DNA from: Trachythela sp. YZ-2020
Taxonomy: Eukaryota; Cnidaria; Anthozoa; Malacalcyonacea; Clavulariidae
Assembly (NCBI GenBank): GCA_016169945.1
Contig: JADLSH010000186.1
Span: forward strand, 310,001 to 374,000
Length of the DNA stretch: 64,000 nt
Direction: 5' to 3'
The position numbers and the translations under genes are program-made. Position 1 is the first letter of the stretch. Every line of letters begins with the position of its first letter. Below, piece after piece: positions 1 to 11,337 of this stretch. The notes below the pieces were generated by a model. It made no database searches, had not been told where the DNA came from, and was given only the letters and a program-made list of their open reading frames with translations.

Positions 1-186
1 GAGGAGTGTTTAGGAAACTCAGTTGCCCGATAAATGCTGTTCCTTTAAGTTTGCTATAAAATATAACAAAATGTTAAGGTGTCCCAAGGACTTTTGGCCA
101 GGATTGTAGTTTTGGTCGAACCATCAATGCACATACCGAAACGATATACAAGTAAGTATAGATATTGAATAACAAGTTGAATTTAC

Positions 187-468
187 CTTCTGCCATTGTA
201 AGGAAAATTGGTTCTTTTACCGTCCCACAAACTTTACATATGTACCATCCTTTATCCTTCTTTGTTAAGCGTGTTATATTGAAGACATTCTTAGAAACCA
301 TTATTATCTTTTTGTTGTCAACATGGAGTTGGTTGTGACTTTTGTCATATTTTCCTCGAAACCATAGAGTCACATTATCAGATATATTAACAGTACAATT
401 GATCAACACCCATTCCCCAGCTAAGTGAACGCGGTGACGATATAAGCTATCCTTAGTCCACGATACAG
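187..468 (-). CDS. Ig-domain exon of a probable cell-surface receptor
   Basis: The minus strand encodes about 94 residues with an immunoglobulin-like pattern: an early cysteine (INCTV), a tryptophan (TLWFRG), and the late Asp-x-Gly-x-Tyr-x-Cys signature (DKGWYICKVCG). A splice acceptor (polypyrimidine then CAG) sits just before base 468 and a GTAAAT donor follows base 187, giving a 282-bp exon with phase 1 at both ends, the usual layout of shuffled Ig exons. Such domains sit in the extracellular part of receptors or adhesion proteins. It lies downstream of the kinase gene on the same strand, so it should belong to the next gene. A tandem receptor kinase is possible but not shown. Exon call is strong; gene identity is unknown. 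Confidence 0.75.
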
Positions 469-680
469 CTGTATTGAAATCAGGAATTATTTATCAAGTA
501 TTAAAATAGGGAAATAAAATAGAGCGTTAGTAAATTTATGGATACATTTAGGAGAGAAATGATATACCAGTTGGAAATATATAGGCAAACCTACAACTAA
601 TGTTCCCATTCTATACGAGATGAAAACAACTTTATAATATAACATTTATAGTACGCGAGGGTTGATTGGTGGAGAAGCGT
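469..680. other. Probable intron, nothing recognised
   Basis: AT-rich sequence upstream of the Ig exon on the minus strand. No coding signal, RNA or repeat boundary was seen. Confidence 0.4.
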
Positions 681-808
681 GTTTCTATTTAACAATTAGA
701 TTATGAGCTCAAGATTTCTATGAGGTGATAGTTGATGAGGGCGAAGCCCGAATGAACTATCATCTCATCGAAATCGAGAGCGAATAATCTAATTGTTTTG
801 GTAGAAAC
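681..808. repeat. Palindromic hairpin repeat P1
   Basis: A near-complete palindrome: GTTTCTATTTAACAATTAGA at the left is mirrored by the inverted form of it ending with GTAGAAAC at the right, with inner arms around GGTGATAGTT/AACTATCATC. The apex reads GAGGGCGAAGCCCG. No ORF. It resembles a fold-back miniature transposon or a hairpin-forming repeat; the same design recurs at 1236, 32356 and 57688 with different arms. Confidence 0.7.
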
Positions 809-882
809 CAGCAAGAAAACAGTATTTCAAAACGTTTTTCATAATTTATTGAAATAAATTCGTTAAAAATCGCGCCGAGGAG

Positions 883-939
883 ATGGCTGTTTCGCTACTC
901 GCTATCTAACGACAATTAGATAGCGAATAGCGTAGCCAT
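883..939. repeat. Short hairpin repeat
   Basis: ATGGCTGTTTCGCTACTCGC is followed, after a short loop, by its inverted copy ending AGCGTAGCCAT; the stem includes GCTATCTAA/TTAGATAGC. It lies between P1 and P2 and may be part of one composite repeat. Confidence 0.6.
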
Positions 940-1235
940 TCAAATTACAGCATTTGCAATAGTATACTAGTATGATTCTACTAAAACTGTATAGAAACAC
1001 GGAAAATTTCCCGCCAAAACTTAAAATCGTAAAATAAACAATTTTAATGAGAATTATAAAACTTTAAACACAATTTAAAGATAATTTAATACTTTAACTC
1101 ATTTGTGACTGTAACATTTCAAACAAAGTTGTTTTTTTGAAGTAAAATTGACGAGCAAAGTCAGCATGCGTACGTAATGAGAATATGTAAATTAATCGAG
1201 TTTAAAAATGTCTTTTGAGTTATATTATAAAAGAA

Positions 1236-1424
1236 ATAGGAAACATTTTTTCCTGTGTTTCTATACAGTTATAGAATTTCTACACATGTGGGAGTTTGGG
1301 AGAACTCGAAATAACGTGGAAAAACTCGCCCTACGGGCTCGTTTTCCCACAGATTATTTCTCGTTCTCCCAAACTCCCACGCGTGTTTCTATATCTGTAT
1401 AGAAACACGGAAAATGTTTTCTAC
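1236..1424. repeat. Palindromic hairpin repeat P2
   Basis: Left arm with CTGTGTTTCTATACAG and GGGAGTTTGGGAGAACTCGA is mirrored by a right arm ending CTGTATAGAAACACGG. The apex reads CGCCCTACGGGCTCG. The outer part GTATAGAAACACGGAAAAT also occurs once at about 985-1003, suggesting an additional partial copy. A frame crosses the palindrome (1208-1402) but is a by-product of the repeat. Confidence 0.7.
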
Positions 1425-1799
1425 TTCTTAAATAATCAATGAAAACTCCAGGGTGAGCAAGTGAAAGGTATAAGAAATGGAAGATTTATATTTACTGTTG
1501 AAGAAAAGGTGTAATTTCTTATTTAACCGTCTTTTGAGGAAACTAATCTATTATTGAGATGACTCTGTGTTATTCCAGATCTTCCAACTTCTGGCATTTA
1601 AGGAGTTTAAAATTTTACTTACGGCTTGCACAATTGTATGCTTTTGTTTCTTCCGTCAACCCGAACAGGAGGATTGCGGTCACAATTGCATATTCTGTAA
1701 ACTTCATCTCTATGGAATGCACTCCTTAAACCTCAAAATAGTCAAGAAAAGGCGGATTTATTGCTTATTTCATTACTTTACAACTAACCAAAGTATTAG

Positions 1800-2190
1800 A
1801 ACTTGTTCGCCAGGGCTTCCACTTGCCAGGAAATTTCCTGGCAAAAGAAAATATTGGGCTGTGGCAGGAAAAATGGCAGGAAATCCTTCTTAGAAGGGAA
1901 TTGGCAGGAATATAATGAACTGTCAGGATAATGGCAGGAAATTCTGAGATTCCAACCATTGGGGCTTTAAAATAGTGTATGTGTGGCGTAGTAACTAGTA
2001 AAATGTTGAATATACAAGAAAGCTACCTATCATAGAGTTTTCAAACGCTGGCAATTTGATTTGGGCCTTCGCATCAACTTCGGAAATCGCTCGGTACGAT
2101 TCGGAAATTGCTCGGCTAAATATAAAAAAGGGAATGCCAGGAAATTTGCCGGGAAATTTTGCAATTTCTGGCAGGAAATATTGCAATAAA
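1800..2190. repeat. Cluster of degenerate GGCAGGAAAT repeats
   Basis: The motif GGCAGGAAAT and its complement ATTTCCTGGCA recur about nine times, including at both ends (GCCAGGAAATTTCCTGGC near 1826; GCCAGGAAATTTGCCGGG near 2138). Short frames here are artefacts of the repeats. No clear target duplication was found, so it is left as an unclassified repeat. Confidence 0.5.
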
Positions 2191-2383
2191 TAAGGATGAA
2201 AACAAGAAATCCAGTTTTATGAAAGTAGAAGCACTGGTCTAGATATATTTAATATCTCTCGTTTTGTTAATGCGCATGCAGCTGGTAATATATTTGATTG
2301 ACGTATTTGAGTCCAAAGTTCGATGATTGTTTTGAGGCCGGAAAACCTCGGCACTTGATCGATCAAACACTATATATAGAAAA

Positions 2384-2860
2384 CCACGTAGCCAGTAAAA
2401 AACATTTCTACCTTACAATTACGTCCATATTTCTATATCTCGTTCTTTTAAAAACTTACTGCGTAACCGCATAGCCAGTGAAAAATATAGCTACCTTACC
2501 ATTACGGCATTATTTCATTATGTCGTTCTTTTAAAACCTCGCTGTGTATAGCCTCGTAGCCAGTAAAAAATTTATATACCTTACAATTACGTCATTATTT
2601 TAATGTCTCGTTCTTTTAAAGACTCACTGCGTACCCTCGTAGCCACGTAGCCAGTGAAAAATATAGCTACCTTACAATTATGTCATTATTTCAATATCTC
2701 GTTCTTTTAAAAACTCACTGCGTAGCCTCGTCGCTCGTAGCAAGTGGAAAATATATCATCTACCTTACAATTTATTACGTCATTATTTCAATATCTTGTT
2801 CTTTTAAAAACTCACTGCGTAGCAGCGTAGTCAGTGAAAAATATACGTTACTCAATAAAC
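2384..2860. repeat. Minisatellite, about 5 units of roughly 90 bp
   Basis: Five or so imperfect tandem units, each containing ACCTTACAATTACGTCATTA, then TCTCGTTCTTTTAAAAACTC, ACTGCGTAGC and CGTAGCCAGTGAAAAATATA. Unit length varies because of small expansions of the CGTAGCC part. Frames within it are not genes. Confidence 0.85.
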
Positions 2861-3340
2861 TTTATTAATAAAATTACGTTATTTATAAATTATAATAAAC
2901 ACCATAATACCAATTCATACACTCGTATACACAACACTGAAATCTGTAATGGAATTTTAACTTATAGTATACGTACAATATGGTTCTATGTCTATATGAT
3001 AAAACTTAAATCTATGTATAAGTATATGCAATACCGAGTAACTGACCACTTCCGTGATCGAGGCAGCCCTATTTAGATGTATCACGCACAGTAGCTTTGC
3101 GCGTTGTGCTTGTACAAATAGCAAGTCGCGTCATGCATAAATACAAAAATGAGGGTTTGATACAGGCATAATAAACTGTATTTCTGTCATGAGAGCATCG
3201 GCAATAAATATTAAACAAATAAACTTAACTGCTTACCATTTAATCTTGTTAGAACCGTGGCTGTATAGATAAAAACAGGATGCATAGACTTCACCTTGAC
3301 ATATGACTAACTTGACATTTTGCGTCACCGATATATCAGT

Positions 3341-4335
3341 GTATGCGTGGGTGTTTTTAATAATCTTAAAGGTTGTACAAACAAACCGCGAAATGTAAAC
3401 GGCATTTTTTCGCCGGAATATGCGTTGTCCCCAAATTTTTTTGTTTCACTGTAAATAAAATACCAAATTTGTGTGCAGACTTTGCGAGATTTTTTTTAAA
3501 TGCATTTGCGAGAGTACAAAGTATAAACGGGTATAGTGTAACGTATGGCTGCTATATTCGAAAGCGGAGCTCTTTAAGTTCTGGAGAGTGTTAAACGACA
3601 GAGCATTGAAATATACTCACTGTGAACTTAATAGCAATGTAGTAGAAGATAATTAATAAGTCCGAGATTTCATCTCGAACAATTGTTGTTCTGAATAAGT
3701 GCAACGCTTATTCGAGCCGGCGCTCTTTATCGGCGCTCACGAGTAAATTTGACACACATTTTCTTACTTGATTAGCCACGCAATCACTAGAGCTATTACG
3801 GGAACCACTGAGTATTTTTACAAAATACAAAACAACGGTAACTCCGAAAATGAACACTTTGCTCATATTGATAGCTTTGGACTATATTTTAGTCATACGA
3901 TGATGACTAAAACATAGTCGAAAGGTAAAATATAAATTAAAATGTTCATTTTTGAAGTCACCGTTGTTTTGCACGAGAGTTATGTTCCTTACACATAAGT
4001 ACATGCATTTATATCATATTTCTATAATCTGTAGCTTTGTATAATATAGTTAATAGTTTCTGTCAAAGATTGAAGCTAACTATATAACAGCCATACGGCA
4101 CACTATACCCGTTTATACTTTGTACTCTCGCAAATGCATTTTAAAAAATCTCGCAAAGTCTGCACACAAATATAAATTTGGTACTTTGCGTTATCCTTCG
4201 TGTGGTGAAACAAAAACATTGGGAAAAAACGCATATTCCGGCGAAACATACCGTTTACTTTTGCCTATTTTACTAAATATTTATTATGGCTCGCGGTTTG
4301 TTTGTACAAACATTAAGTTTAGCACCCACGCATAC
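3341..4335. mobile_element. Fold-back element with about 220-bp inverted arms
   Basis: Left arm starts GTATGCGTGGGTG and includes GTACAAACAAACCGCG, AAACGGCATTTTTTCGCCG and CGAGAGTACAAAGTATAAAC. Right arm (about 4085-4335) is its imperfect inverted copy, ending CACCCACGCATAC. Between them, at 3830-3975, is a second inner inverted pair around ACAACGGTAACTCCGAAAAT. No transposase is present, so it would be non-autonomous. Flanking target duplication is not evident. Confidence 0.65.
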
Positions 4336-4814
4336 CCCCCGTTTGTTTTGACGCCAAAGGGGATTGGCTAAAGTGCGTATGTTTTGTGTATTTATATAGA
4401 CACTTACTGTTGATGGAATCTTATAGGTCAAGTTCGAGGAATCGAGTATGAGTCTATGACGTATGCTAGTCACGTTCGTGATTTTTAATACGAAAGTTAA
4501 TGAGAAAGAGTCGGCGTTTTAACATAGTACCATAGAAACAAGCATAACATGCATCACATGTTATGACTGTATTCATGAAAATAAAAGCTCTAGTACCGGA
4601 AGGCAGTGTAAGAACATTAGTTTGTCACTGCTGAATTTAAATCGAATAACGAGCCTCGCTTTCGTGCGGAATTATGATATACTTTTTCAATCCGCAAGCA
4701 ACAACTATTCTCCTTTGACCGAGCCTCATGCTCAGAGAGTTGTATTTTAAGCATCTCTGATGTAATTTATCACATGTCAACGCTCATGCCGACTGCCCTG
4801 AAAGTTTGATACAG
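4336..4814. other. No gene recognised
   Basis: Spacer between the fold-back and the next transposon. It holds short hairpin-like stretches (for example GAGCCTC...GAGCCTC near 4652-4728) but no supported coding or RNA feature. Confidence 0.4.
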
Positions 4815-5882
4815 GTTTACACCTAGCCTCCTCCGCAGGCAACTTGGTGGAAAACGGCAGAATTACGCAATAATTTGATAAGGATGAGGGAGTAACAGTG
4901 GATAGTGAGGGATAATTGGAGCTGGTCTGAAATAAAATCGCGGAGAGTTGCCTGCCAAAAATTGTAAGTTGAGGACCGATCACTTCACCTTGTGGAACTT
5001 TCACTTCACCCCGGGTACCCTAGGGAGCTTTTGTCACCATGATACGAGTGGAGAAATATAAAAATATACGAATGGGAGGAATGATCTACAATTTACGCGA
5101 TCAAAATCTGCTTTTAACTTCATATTCTAAGGATTAACTACAGACAAAATAATTCTCAGTATTACGTACGAAGAATGAGGGAGAGCTTATAGGCATTATA
5201 GCGTGTTTATACATACTTGCGGAATCGAACACAATCAAGTTTTGGAATGTTTACAATTAGATTGACAAATTGTAATGATGTAACTAGTATTAACAGAAAT
5301 CCTTGAGGTCTCTGGTCCAAATCAACGAACAGAGTTAAGAGATATTTAATCTGCACAGTATACTATATTATCTTTTTAAAAGCAGCGCGACAGAGAGACA
5401 CAAATATGGTTTAAAATCTTGTGTAAAGGAGCCAGGAGGGGAAGGATGTCAAATCATATTCCTGTGTTTGAACTGTGGTTGATACAATTTTAAATGTCAC
5501 TATGTGATGATATCTCTGGAAGTTTGACCGCCAGTTATTTTAAGAAACAATGTAACAAAGACCAGGGACTCTGACAGGTTTTGGTAAAGTTCTGTACTGA
5601 AAAGAGTGGACAGATAATATAGAGCAAACTATCTTACTATCAGTATTAATATGTTTTGAGTGAGGGCCCATTTGCATTGGGTCACTATGAATAATTCACC
5701 ACTTGCACGGTGGTCGCCACGTGTACTTGGCACGTGGTCAAAAATGTAAACAAACGGAAAAGTTCGGACTATGGGTCACGCACGCAATATAGTATTATAT
5801 AGTAAAGCAATAATAAGAAAGCTATTTTACATAACCTGCGTCGGTTTTTGATCGTTTTATTGTCTGTGCGGTTTAAGTAAAG

Positions 5883-6116
5883 ATGTCGGGTAAAAATGCA
5901 AGTGATAAGTTCAAAGCAATGAGCGTTAGAGAGCTTAAAAACTATTTATCGGATCACGGAGTTACAGTGAGCGGCCATTTAAAACCTGCATTGATCGATA
6001 TTGCATCTTCTGTCGAAAGAATGGGGTTGCTAGTTGATCCAAATTTCACAAAGGATGACCATGAGAAAAGTCTGGAATGTCGATTAAATATTCATGATAT
6101 TCAAATTTACTTGTGA
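5883..6116 (+). CDS. Small SAP-domain protein, probably transposon-derived
   Basis: A 77-residue ORF with a clean ATG shortly after an untranslated-looking leader. Residues 14-47 match a SAP motif (VRELKNYLSDHGVTVSG, then KPALIDIASSVE), a helix-extension-helix that binds DNA. The next part (GLLVDPNF) resembles the N-terminal region of repeated cnidarian proteins that carry SAP domains, from general knowledge. Full-length relatives are much longer, so this is either a truncated first exon or a fragment. It lies inside the element at 4824-7256, so it may be its N-terminal coding part. Confidence 0.55.
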   Translation: MSGKNASDKFKAMSVRELKNYLSDHGVTVSGHLKPALIDIASSVERMGLLVDPNFTKDDHEKSLECRLNIHDIQIYL

Positions 6117-6774
6117 ACATGGTGAAGAATACAGGAGACAAATTAAGCGGCAATGGGACATGCAAGTTTTGCTCCACACTAAATTTGGAAAATAATGTAA
6201 TATATGATTTTGCAGTTGTATACCCTGTGGATATATGTATATAACAATATTAAATTTATTGTATTGAATTTTGTGTATATATAGATAAAAAATTAAATGT
6301 CGGGACTGACCGAACAGATAAGGCGATTTCCATAATAGTCAGTTAATTAGTGCATGACGTATTAGAGTATTATATTTCAAGTACTTGAGATTAGGGCGTG
6401 CAAAAACAATGTACACATAGAACAGAGAGAAGTGAACTAGTATAGAGTGAGTTTTGAAGCGAAAACACTACGAACAGTGAGAGTCAACCGTGAGACTCAG
6501 TGAGCAAATACGAAGACAGGGAGATAAATAGCCCGTGCGCTATATACGAGAACGTGATTTGTAAGAACAATACTTTTGTACCTTTTATTTTATCCTATAT
6601 ATATTCAATTTAACTTAATAAAACTATATAACCAAAAAGAAGTGATTGTGTCGAAAACCACAGTTCTACGGAGGGAACATTTTCGACATAAATTTGAAGA
6701 TCCAGGATTACAGGTACATAATAGGAGAACTGATATTTATTGGAATGATCTTACTTTATTATTCATTTAAATAG

Positions 6775-7218
6775 TTAATCTTTATCCTTGATAATTGTTG
6801 GTTGCAGGTTCACCAGACAGGAACACACATTAACAATAGCTGTTATGTAAGGCTTAATAGTCAGTGGGATTGGACTTCTTAAAATCCTAAAAAGTTTTAG
6901 TTTCCTAATCATCCTTTCCACATGAACCCTTGCTCGAGCAACTCTACGAGTTAAAGTCACTGCTTGTGCAGATATTTTGGGTTTTTTTCATGATTGGAGG
7001 AGCCAACAAATATACATGACGAAGGGCTAGGATGTCCTGAATGTTAAAACCTTTGTCTGCCATGACAACATCATCAGCTTCCAGGGCATCAAGAAATCGC
7101 GTTTTGTCACCGCCCAAAGCCGCCCAAGGCCACGAGCGGACATGTCGATTTTTGGCAGGCAACTCACCGAAGTTTTAACTCCCAAGCTATTGCGCAATTT
7201 TTGCCAAGTATTGCACAA
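6775..7218 (-). pseudogene. DDE-superfamily (Harbinger/ISL2EU-like) transposase remnant
   Basis: Minus-strand frames read ADDVVMADKGFNIQDIL, a typical second-Asp block of DDE_Tnp_4 transposases, followed in a shifted frame by ARARVHVERMIRKLK and VCSCLVNLQP, the conserved C-terminal block that holds the Glu (HVER). The two blocks are in different frames joined near 6950, so at least one indel is present. The N-terminal half is missing; upstream sequence runs straight into the terminal repeat of the host element. Family call is from motif recognition. Confidence 0.7.
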
Positions 7219-7849
7219 TTCTGCCGTTTACGAAGAGTTGCCTGCGGAGGAGGCTAGTTTACACCATGAAAAGGGTTACACAATATGTAGTAATTACGTT
7301 AATATTAAATGGTAATTCATCAAAACAACATTGGAATTTGGAACCCATTTTATCGCTTCTACGATAGCATTAAAACTGTATATAGTATATGCTTTGTATA
7401 TTACGTGCCTTTAATCAATTTCCAGATTATACGTTACCCCCCACGGTTAGATAGAGATACAAACAAAAGTGCTGACCAGAGTTGCTTACAAACTGCTAGA
7501 TTTTATAACACATAGAAAAATAGGTACGCCAGCGTACATGTATATGCTGATGCGTATTTGCATAATTGCATAATTGCAAAATTTAACAGCGTAATTGAAG
7601 AGTTGTACCTTATCCCCATGGGTCAATTAATACATGAGGTCTATAAGTGTATGAACTTTTATACTGCTTTTAAAAAACTGTGCGTAGAGGGATGAGGGCC
7701 TATAGCCCATGGGAGCAATTTTTAAAACAATTGTTAAACCTGCAGATTTTAGTCTTTTATACTTCGGAATTAATTTGTAACTCGCAACTCTGATGTAGAT
7801 AACAGCACTATTTACACACCACATATAAATACGACATATCTTCTATTCA

Positions 7850-8360
7850 CCACAGTTTTGGAAAGAAATGCCAAACTGTGCCTATATCTTTATATCAATC
7901 AAATATCACTGAAAAGTAAACTTAATGAGGTGATGTTGACTATCTATGGAAATGTCAATGACCATGATTCATGAACTATTGTCGATTTGACCCAATTACC
8001 AAATAGTGTTGACATATGGTATTATTTAATCAATTTTATCCAAATAAGAGCACGATATTCGTACGGTTGGTATGGTTCGGTGTCGACTAAATTTTGTTTA
8101 TATATTCTTTTTTTGTATACATGTTTATTGTGTGCGAGTGTTACACCCACCTAGTCCCATGGTCATGGTCTCGGTCAAAACAACAAGTGAACGTCCTCGA
8201 TCAAAACAGTTTGGGAAAGAAATACCAAGCTGTGTCTCTATCTTTATACCAATTAAATACCAAAATAAACCTGGTATGATCGAGGTGATGTTGACTATGG
8301 AAATGTGAAATAATGACCATGTACTATTGTCGATTTGACCCAAATAGTGTTGAGAATACA
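7850..8360. repeat. Direct repeat pair, about 150 bp, 340 bp apart
   Basis: The segment near 7855-8010 (AAGAAATGCCAAACTGTG ... GAGGTGATGTTGACTAT ... TATTGTCGATTTGACCCAA) is repeated near 8208-8355 with small changes. No terminal structure was found. The frames on it are not supported as genes. Confidence 0.65.
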
Positions 8361-9590
8361 AATACAAATGGGCAAATGGCATGATTTTGATACTTTTGTG
8401 AGGATATTCGTAAGATATTTAGAAAAGCTTACCTTGTTTTCCGATTAAAATGACATTGATATATAGCAGGTCAATTGAAGTTAATATGTCAATACATTTT
8501 TGTAAATTGGCGAATCTGTGGAATCATTTCTACTGAGAGTCAAAAGCCTATTCCATTATTTATCAAAAATACTCCTTCAACATTCGCCATGTTCAAAATA
8601 CAACAACAAATAAAATGTAGCTGGTTTGATGTATAATTTCCATCGTAAAAGCATGAAAACATAGTCATGTTTTATTGTTTACGATGCTCGCCCTTCAGTA
8701 GTCCGACATCTTGAAATTATCAATATCAATCCAGTTATACATAGCGATCAAAGAGTAACATTTTAATTACGTCATTTTAACCTAGGCTGTCGCTGATTGG
8801 CTACAAGCTAACAGCTAACAGTTACGGCTTACGGGTTACGCGTTAACAAGACGATGGGATTATATCCTTAAAATGTAAATCAATTCATACAGAGGCGTAG
8901 GAAGCAAGTTACATTTGGAGGGAGGAGGTGGGTGGGACGTGCTTTCAATGGTATTTTGCCATACAAAAAAGGCAAACTCAATAAATTCATTTTCTGAAGC
9001 TCAACAGGGCAGATCGTCCGAAATTGGCGAACCCAGTTACAAAATTGTGTACCCTGCATGATCATTGAATTATAGAACCTCAATAACAAAATTTCCTGCA
9101 CCTTAGTTAATTGCTTGGTCAAACAGTTGCAACATTTCGATGCAACATTGTTGCTTGCCAACTGCCAAATATTGCAATCGGGTACTACAAGATGTTGTAT
9201 GACGTTTGATTCAAACAAACTAACAATTTTTACTGCAACATTTTCCGATGCAGTAAAATTAACGGGAGGAAAACTATACCTGCCAGCATACAACTTGGCT
9301 TTGATCAATCATAGATTTTTTTGTAAAATTGAATTTCGACTAGTGACATGTTATGATACAGTCCAAGCGAGAAACAACTAATAGATACAGCAATGTCCCA
9401 ATGTAGTGTAACTTTAAAGCTTAAACGAGAACGTATCAAACAAGAAATCTAGATAAAGTTGTATTTCTGAAGTTTTTAATATCAAACAGCTAAAAATTCT
9501 CCAAAAATCTTGTTCTCCTGTAATCTTGCTGCGCAAATTCCTTGGCAAGTTCGATAAGATCGACGGTATCAATCCTCAATTTGCGAATGT
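8361..9590. other. No recognised gene
   Basis: AT-rich. A 142-codon minus-strand frame at 8880-9308 is open, but its translation has no recognisable domain and no partner exon. It contains local repeats of GTTGCAACATT type. It is left unannotated. Confidence 0.4.
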
Positions 9591-9599
9591 TAAGCAGTA

Positions 9600-10303
9600 G
9601 GATATTATTGTAATACTGCGGTTCTGTTGGATCAATCTAACTGAAAAATAAAATAAGTTTCGAGCGAAGGCCCATTGTCTGGAAGTTAGTAGCGTGAGTC
9701 GGGGGAAATCATGTGCGGCTTTATAGTGAATACAAAACGATCACGTGATAAATCGATCAGATGGATTTAATCAAAACAAACTATAAACAAAATATGGAAG
9801 TCACATTACAAAATATATTAGCATGTAAAGAAAAGCGAAAAAACATGAATAGGATAAATTACAGAACTATGTATGAGATGAGGTGAGATGTAGGATATCT
9901 GCTGATGACAGGCATAAACAGATAGGATTTAAATGTAAGAGAAACGCTCATTGATGCCGGGAGGATGAATGGTCCCAAGTTGGGAAATGAGACGCATTTC
10001 TTGTCTTTTACGGCTTTCGTTGCCGCCTGAAATGGGACTCACAGAGGTCGAATTTTCATATCTGATACACTCCGGTTGCCAGTGTTGAAATGTCTGGCAA
10101 CAGTTTGTTTAGCATCGTTGTCAGTGACAGCACGACTATGCTTTTCAGTTTCACCAATGTAGAGCATGCTACATTTACTGCATGAAATACAGTAGATGAG
10201 ATGAGAGGAAGTGCACGTGAAACGGTGTTTAATAGTATACTTAGATTTTGGTGTCAAAATGTTTGTAGAAGAATCTATAAACTTACAGGTTTTACACAGC
10301 TTC
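9600..10303 (-). mobile_element. Penelope-like element, 3' part (minus copy)
   Basis: Minus-strand translation near 10039-10300 reads KLCKTCKFIDSS, then YCISCSKCSMLYIGET, the Cys-rich linker and GIY-YIG endonuclease start typical of Penelope-like elements. It is followed by VARHFNTGNRSVSDMKIR, a conserved C-terminal block. Downstream is the untranslated tail with a conserved TTCGCTCGAAAC region (about 9658-9670) and then the block CCAACAGAACCGCAGTATT. Coding is broken. It is a closely related inverted copy of the plus-strand element at 11338-12165. Its upstream part resumes at 11242-11320 beyond an inserted repeat. Confidence 0.75.
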
Positions 10304-11241
10304 CATGGCCAGAAATTCGCGACACGCGATATTGCGCATGCGCACGAACAGCAAAATATGGCGTCTGACAACAGTATAAGATTATCAGTAATAGTTCACA
10401 AAAAGTTCAATAGAAGACTACCTACAAAATATTTCCAATTTGTGCCGTTGATCCATAGTATTACATACCCAAATAGTCACATAGGGCTATATTTGAGGTT
10501 TTGTTTGGATAAAATTATGTTTCATAACCGAATGAGAACTTTATGTATACGATTGCTTTACTAACCTATGGAAGTTTGACGAAAATCCCGTATTTCATGA
10601 TATTGAAAGGCCTCAAGCAAGTTACTCAGCATTGCTTCTCAATTTGTGCCGTTTACACTGCGAAGTATGAGTAATACACCACACAATGGCGCTTTCATTT
10701 GTTGAAATATATGTTGTTTGATGTTTCATTTTGTTTATCAAAAAGCGATGTTTTAGACTTAACGAGACGAGAACATTGAGACGGAAGATCAACATTCAAT
10801 GCTGTGTCTTTAATGACAAAAAATCAATTTCACGTTCATATTATTCGCCGTGCAAGGTATCAAATTGAAGCTGAAAGACAGGGCATTCTTTCAGGCTATA
10901 GTGCTAGGGGCTGCGGTATTACTGTTCAGCGTACTAGGTATTTCTAATGTATTTTGTATTTATATATTTAGTAATTGCGTGTCTCGGGGAAATTTGATCC
11001 CTTTTCTTGTCATTTTACGCAACGGGAGCTCCGTTGCGCAATTTCGACCGTAGTCGCTATTGAGAGCTTTGCTCTGAGTATATTTGTAACTGTACGATTG
11101 ATAAGCGTCATCAAAAGTGAACTTGCAAACATTAACCAAATTTAGGAGAGATTGTGACTGTGAACGCTTAGTTCCATTTTGAATTTACAGCAGTTAGCCG
11201 CTGGTCATAAAATGGCTCAATGTCGCAAATTTCTGGCCATG
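10304..11241. mobile_element. About 940-bp TIR insertion in the Penelope-like element
   Basis: The ends show CATGGCCAGAAATTCGCGAC on the left and the inverted form GTCGCAAATTTCTGGCCATG on the right. The Penelope coding sequence is interrupted at this point: FPCG lies to the right and KLCKTCKF to the left on the minus strand. No transposase is visible. The palindromic CATG at the ends makes the target duplication ambiguous (possibly CATG). Confidence 0.6.
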
Positions 11242-11320
11242 CACACCACAAGGAAACGTGCCATTTGGTGACGACGAGTCCGGTGGTAGAGAGCTATGGA
11301 CTAGCCTCGTTTCTAAGTAG
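11242..11320 (-). pseudogene. Penelope-like coding fragment (minus copy, upstream piece)
   Basis: Minus strand reads LPPDSSSPNGTFPCG, matching LPQNSSPPNGLFPCG of the plus copy. With 9600-10303 it forms one minus-strand element split by the 940-bp insertion. It abuts the plus copy head to head, creating a strong palindrome across 11260-11395. Confidence 0.7.
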
Positions 11321-11337
11321 TAGAAATATCCGTGAAG

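Larger units (their letters stand above)
4824..7256. mobile_element. DNA transposon with 9-bp target duplication, Mutator-like size class
   Basis: Both ends carry TAGCCTCCTCCGCAGGCAA in inverted orientation, continuing as an imperfect inverted repeat of about 130-140 bp whose inner edge is GAGTTGCCTGCC. The element is flanked by the direct repeat GTTTACACC (4815-4823 and 7257-7265). A 9-bp duplication fits Mutator-like or similar superfamilies. The CTAG at the tip makes the exact boundary ambiguous by one base. Inside are a SAP-domain ORF and a DDE-transposase remnant; whether both belong to the original element is uncertain. Confidence 0.75.

Noticed and set aside
1567..1893. 108-codon plus-strand frame
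   Set aside because: Its 3' third lies in GGCAGGAAAT repeats; no domain or start context supports a gene.
2384..2860. CRISPR-like array
   Set aside because: Units are contiguous tandem copies with variable expansions, not short repeats with unique spacers; the genome is a metazoan.
8880..9308. 142-codon minus-strand frame
   Set aside because: No recognisable domain, low-complexity GTTGCAAC repeats inside, overlapped by an opposite frame, no splice context.
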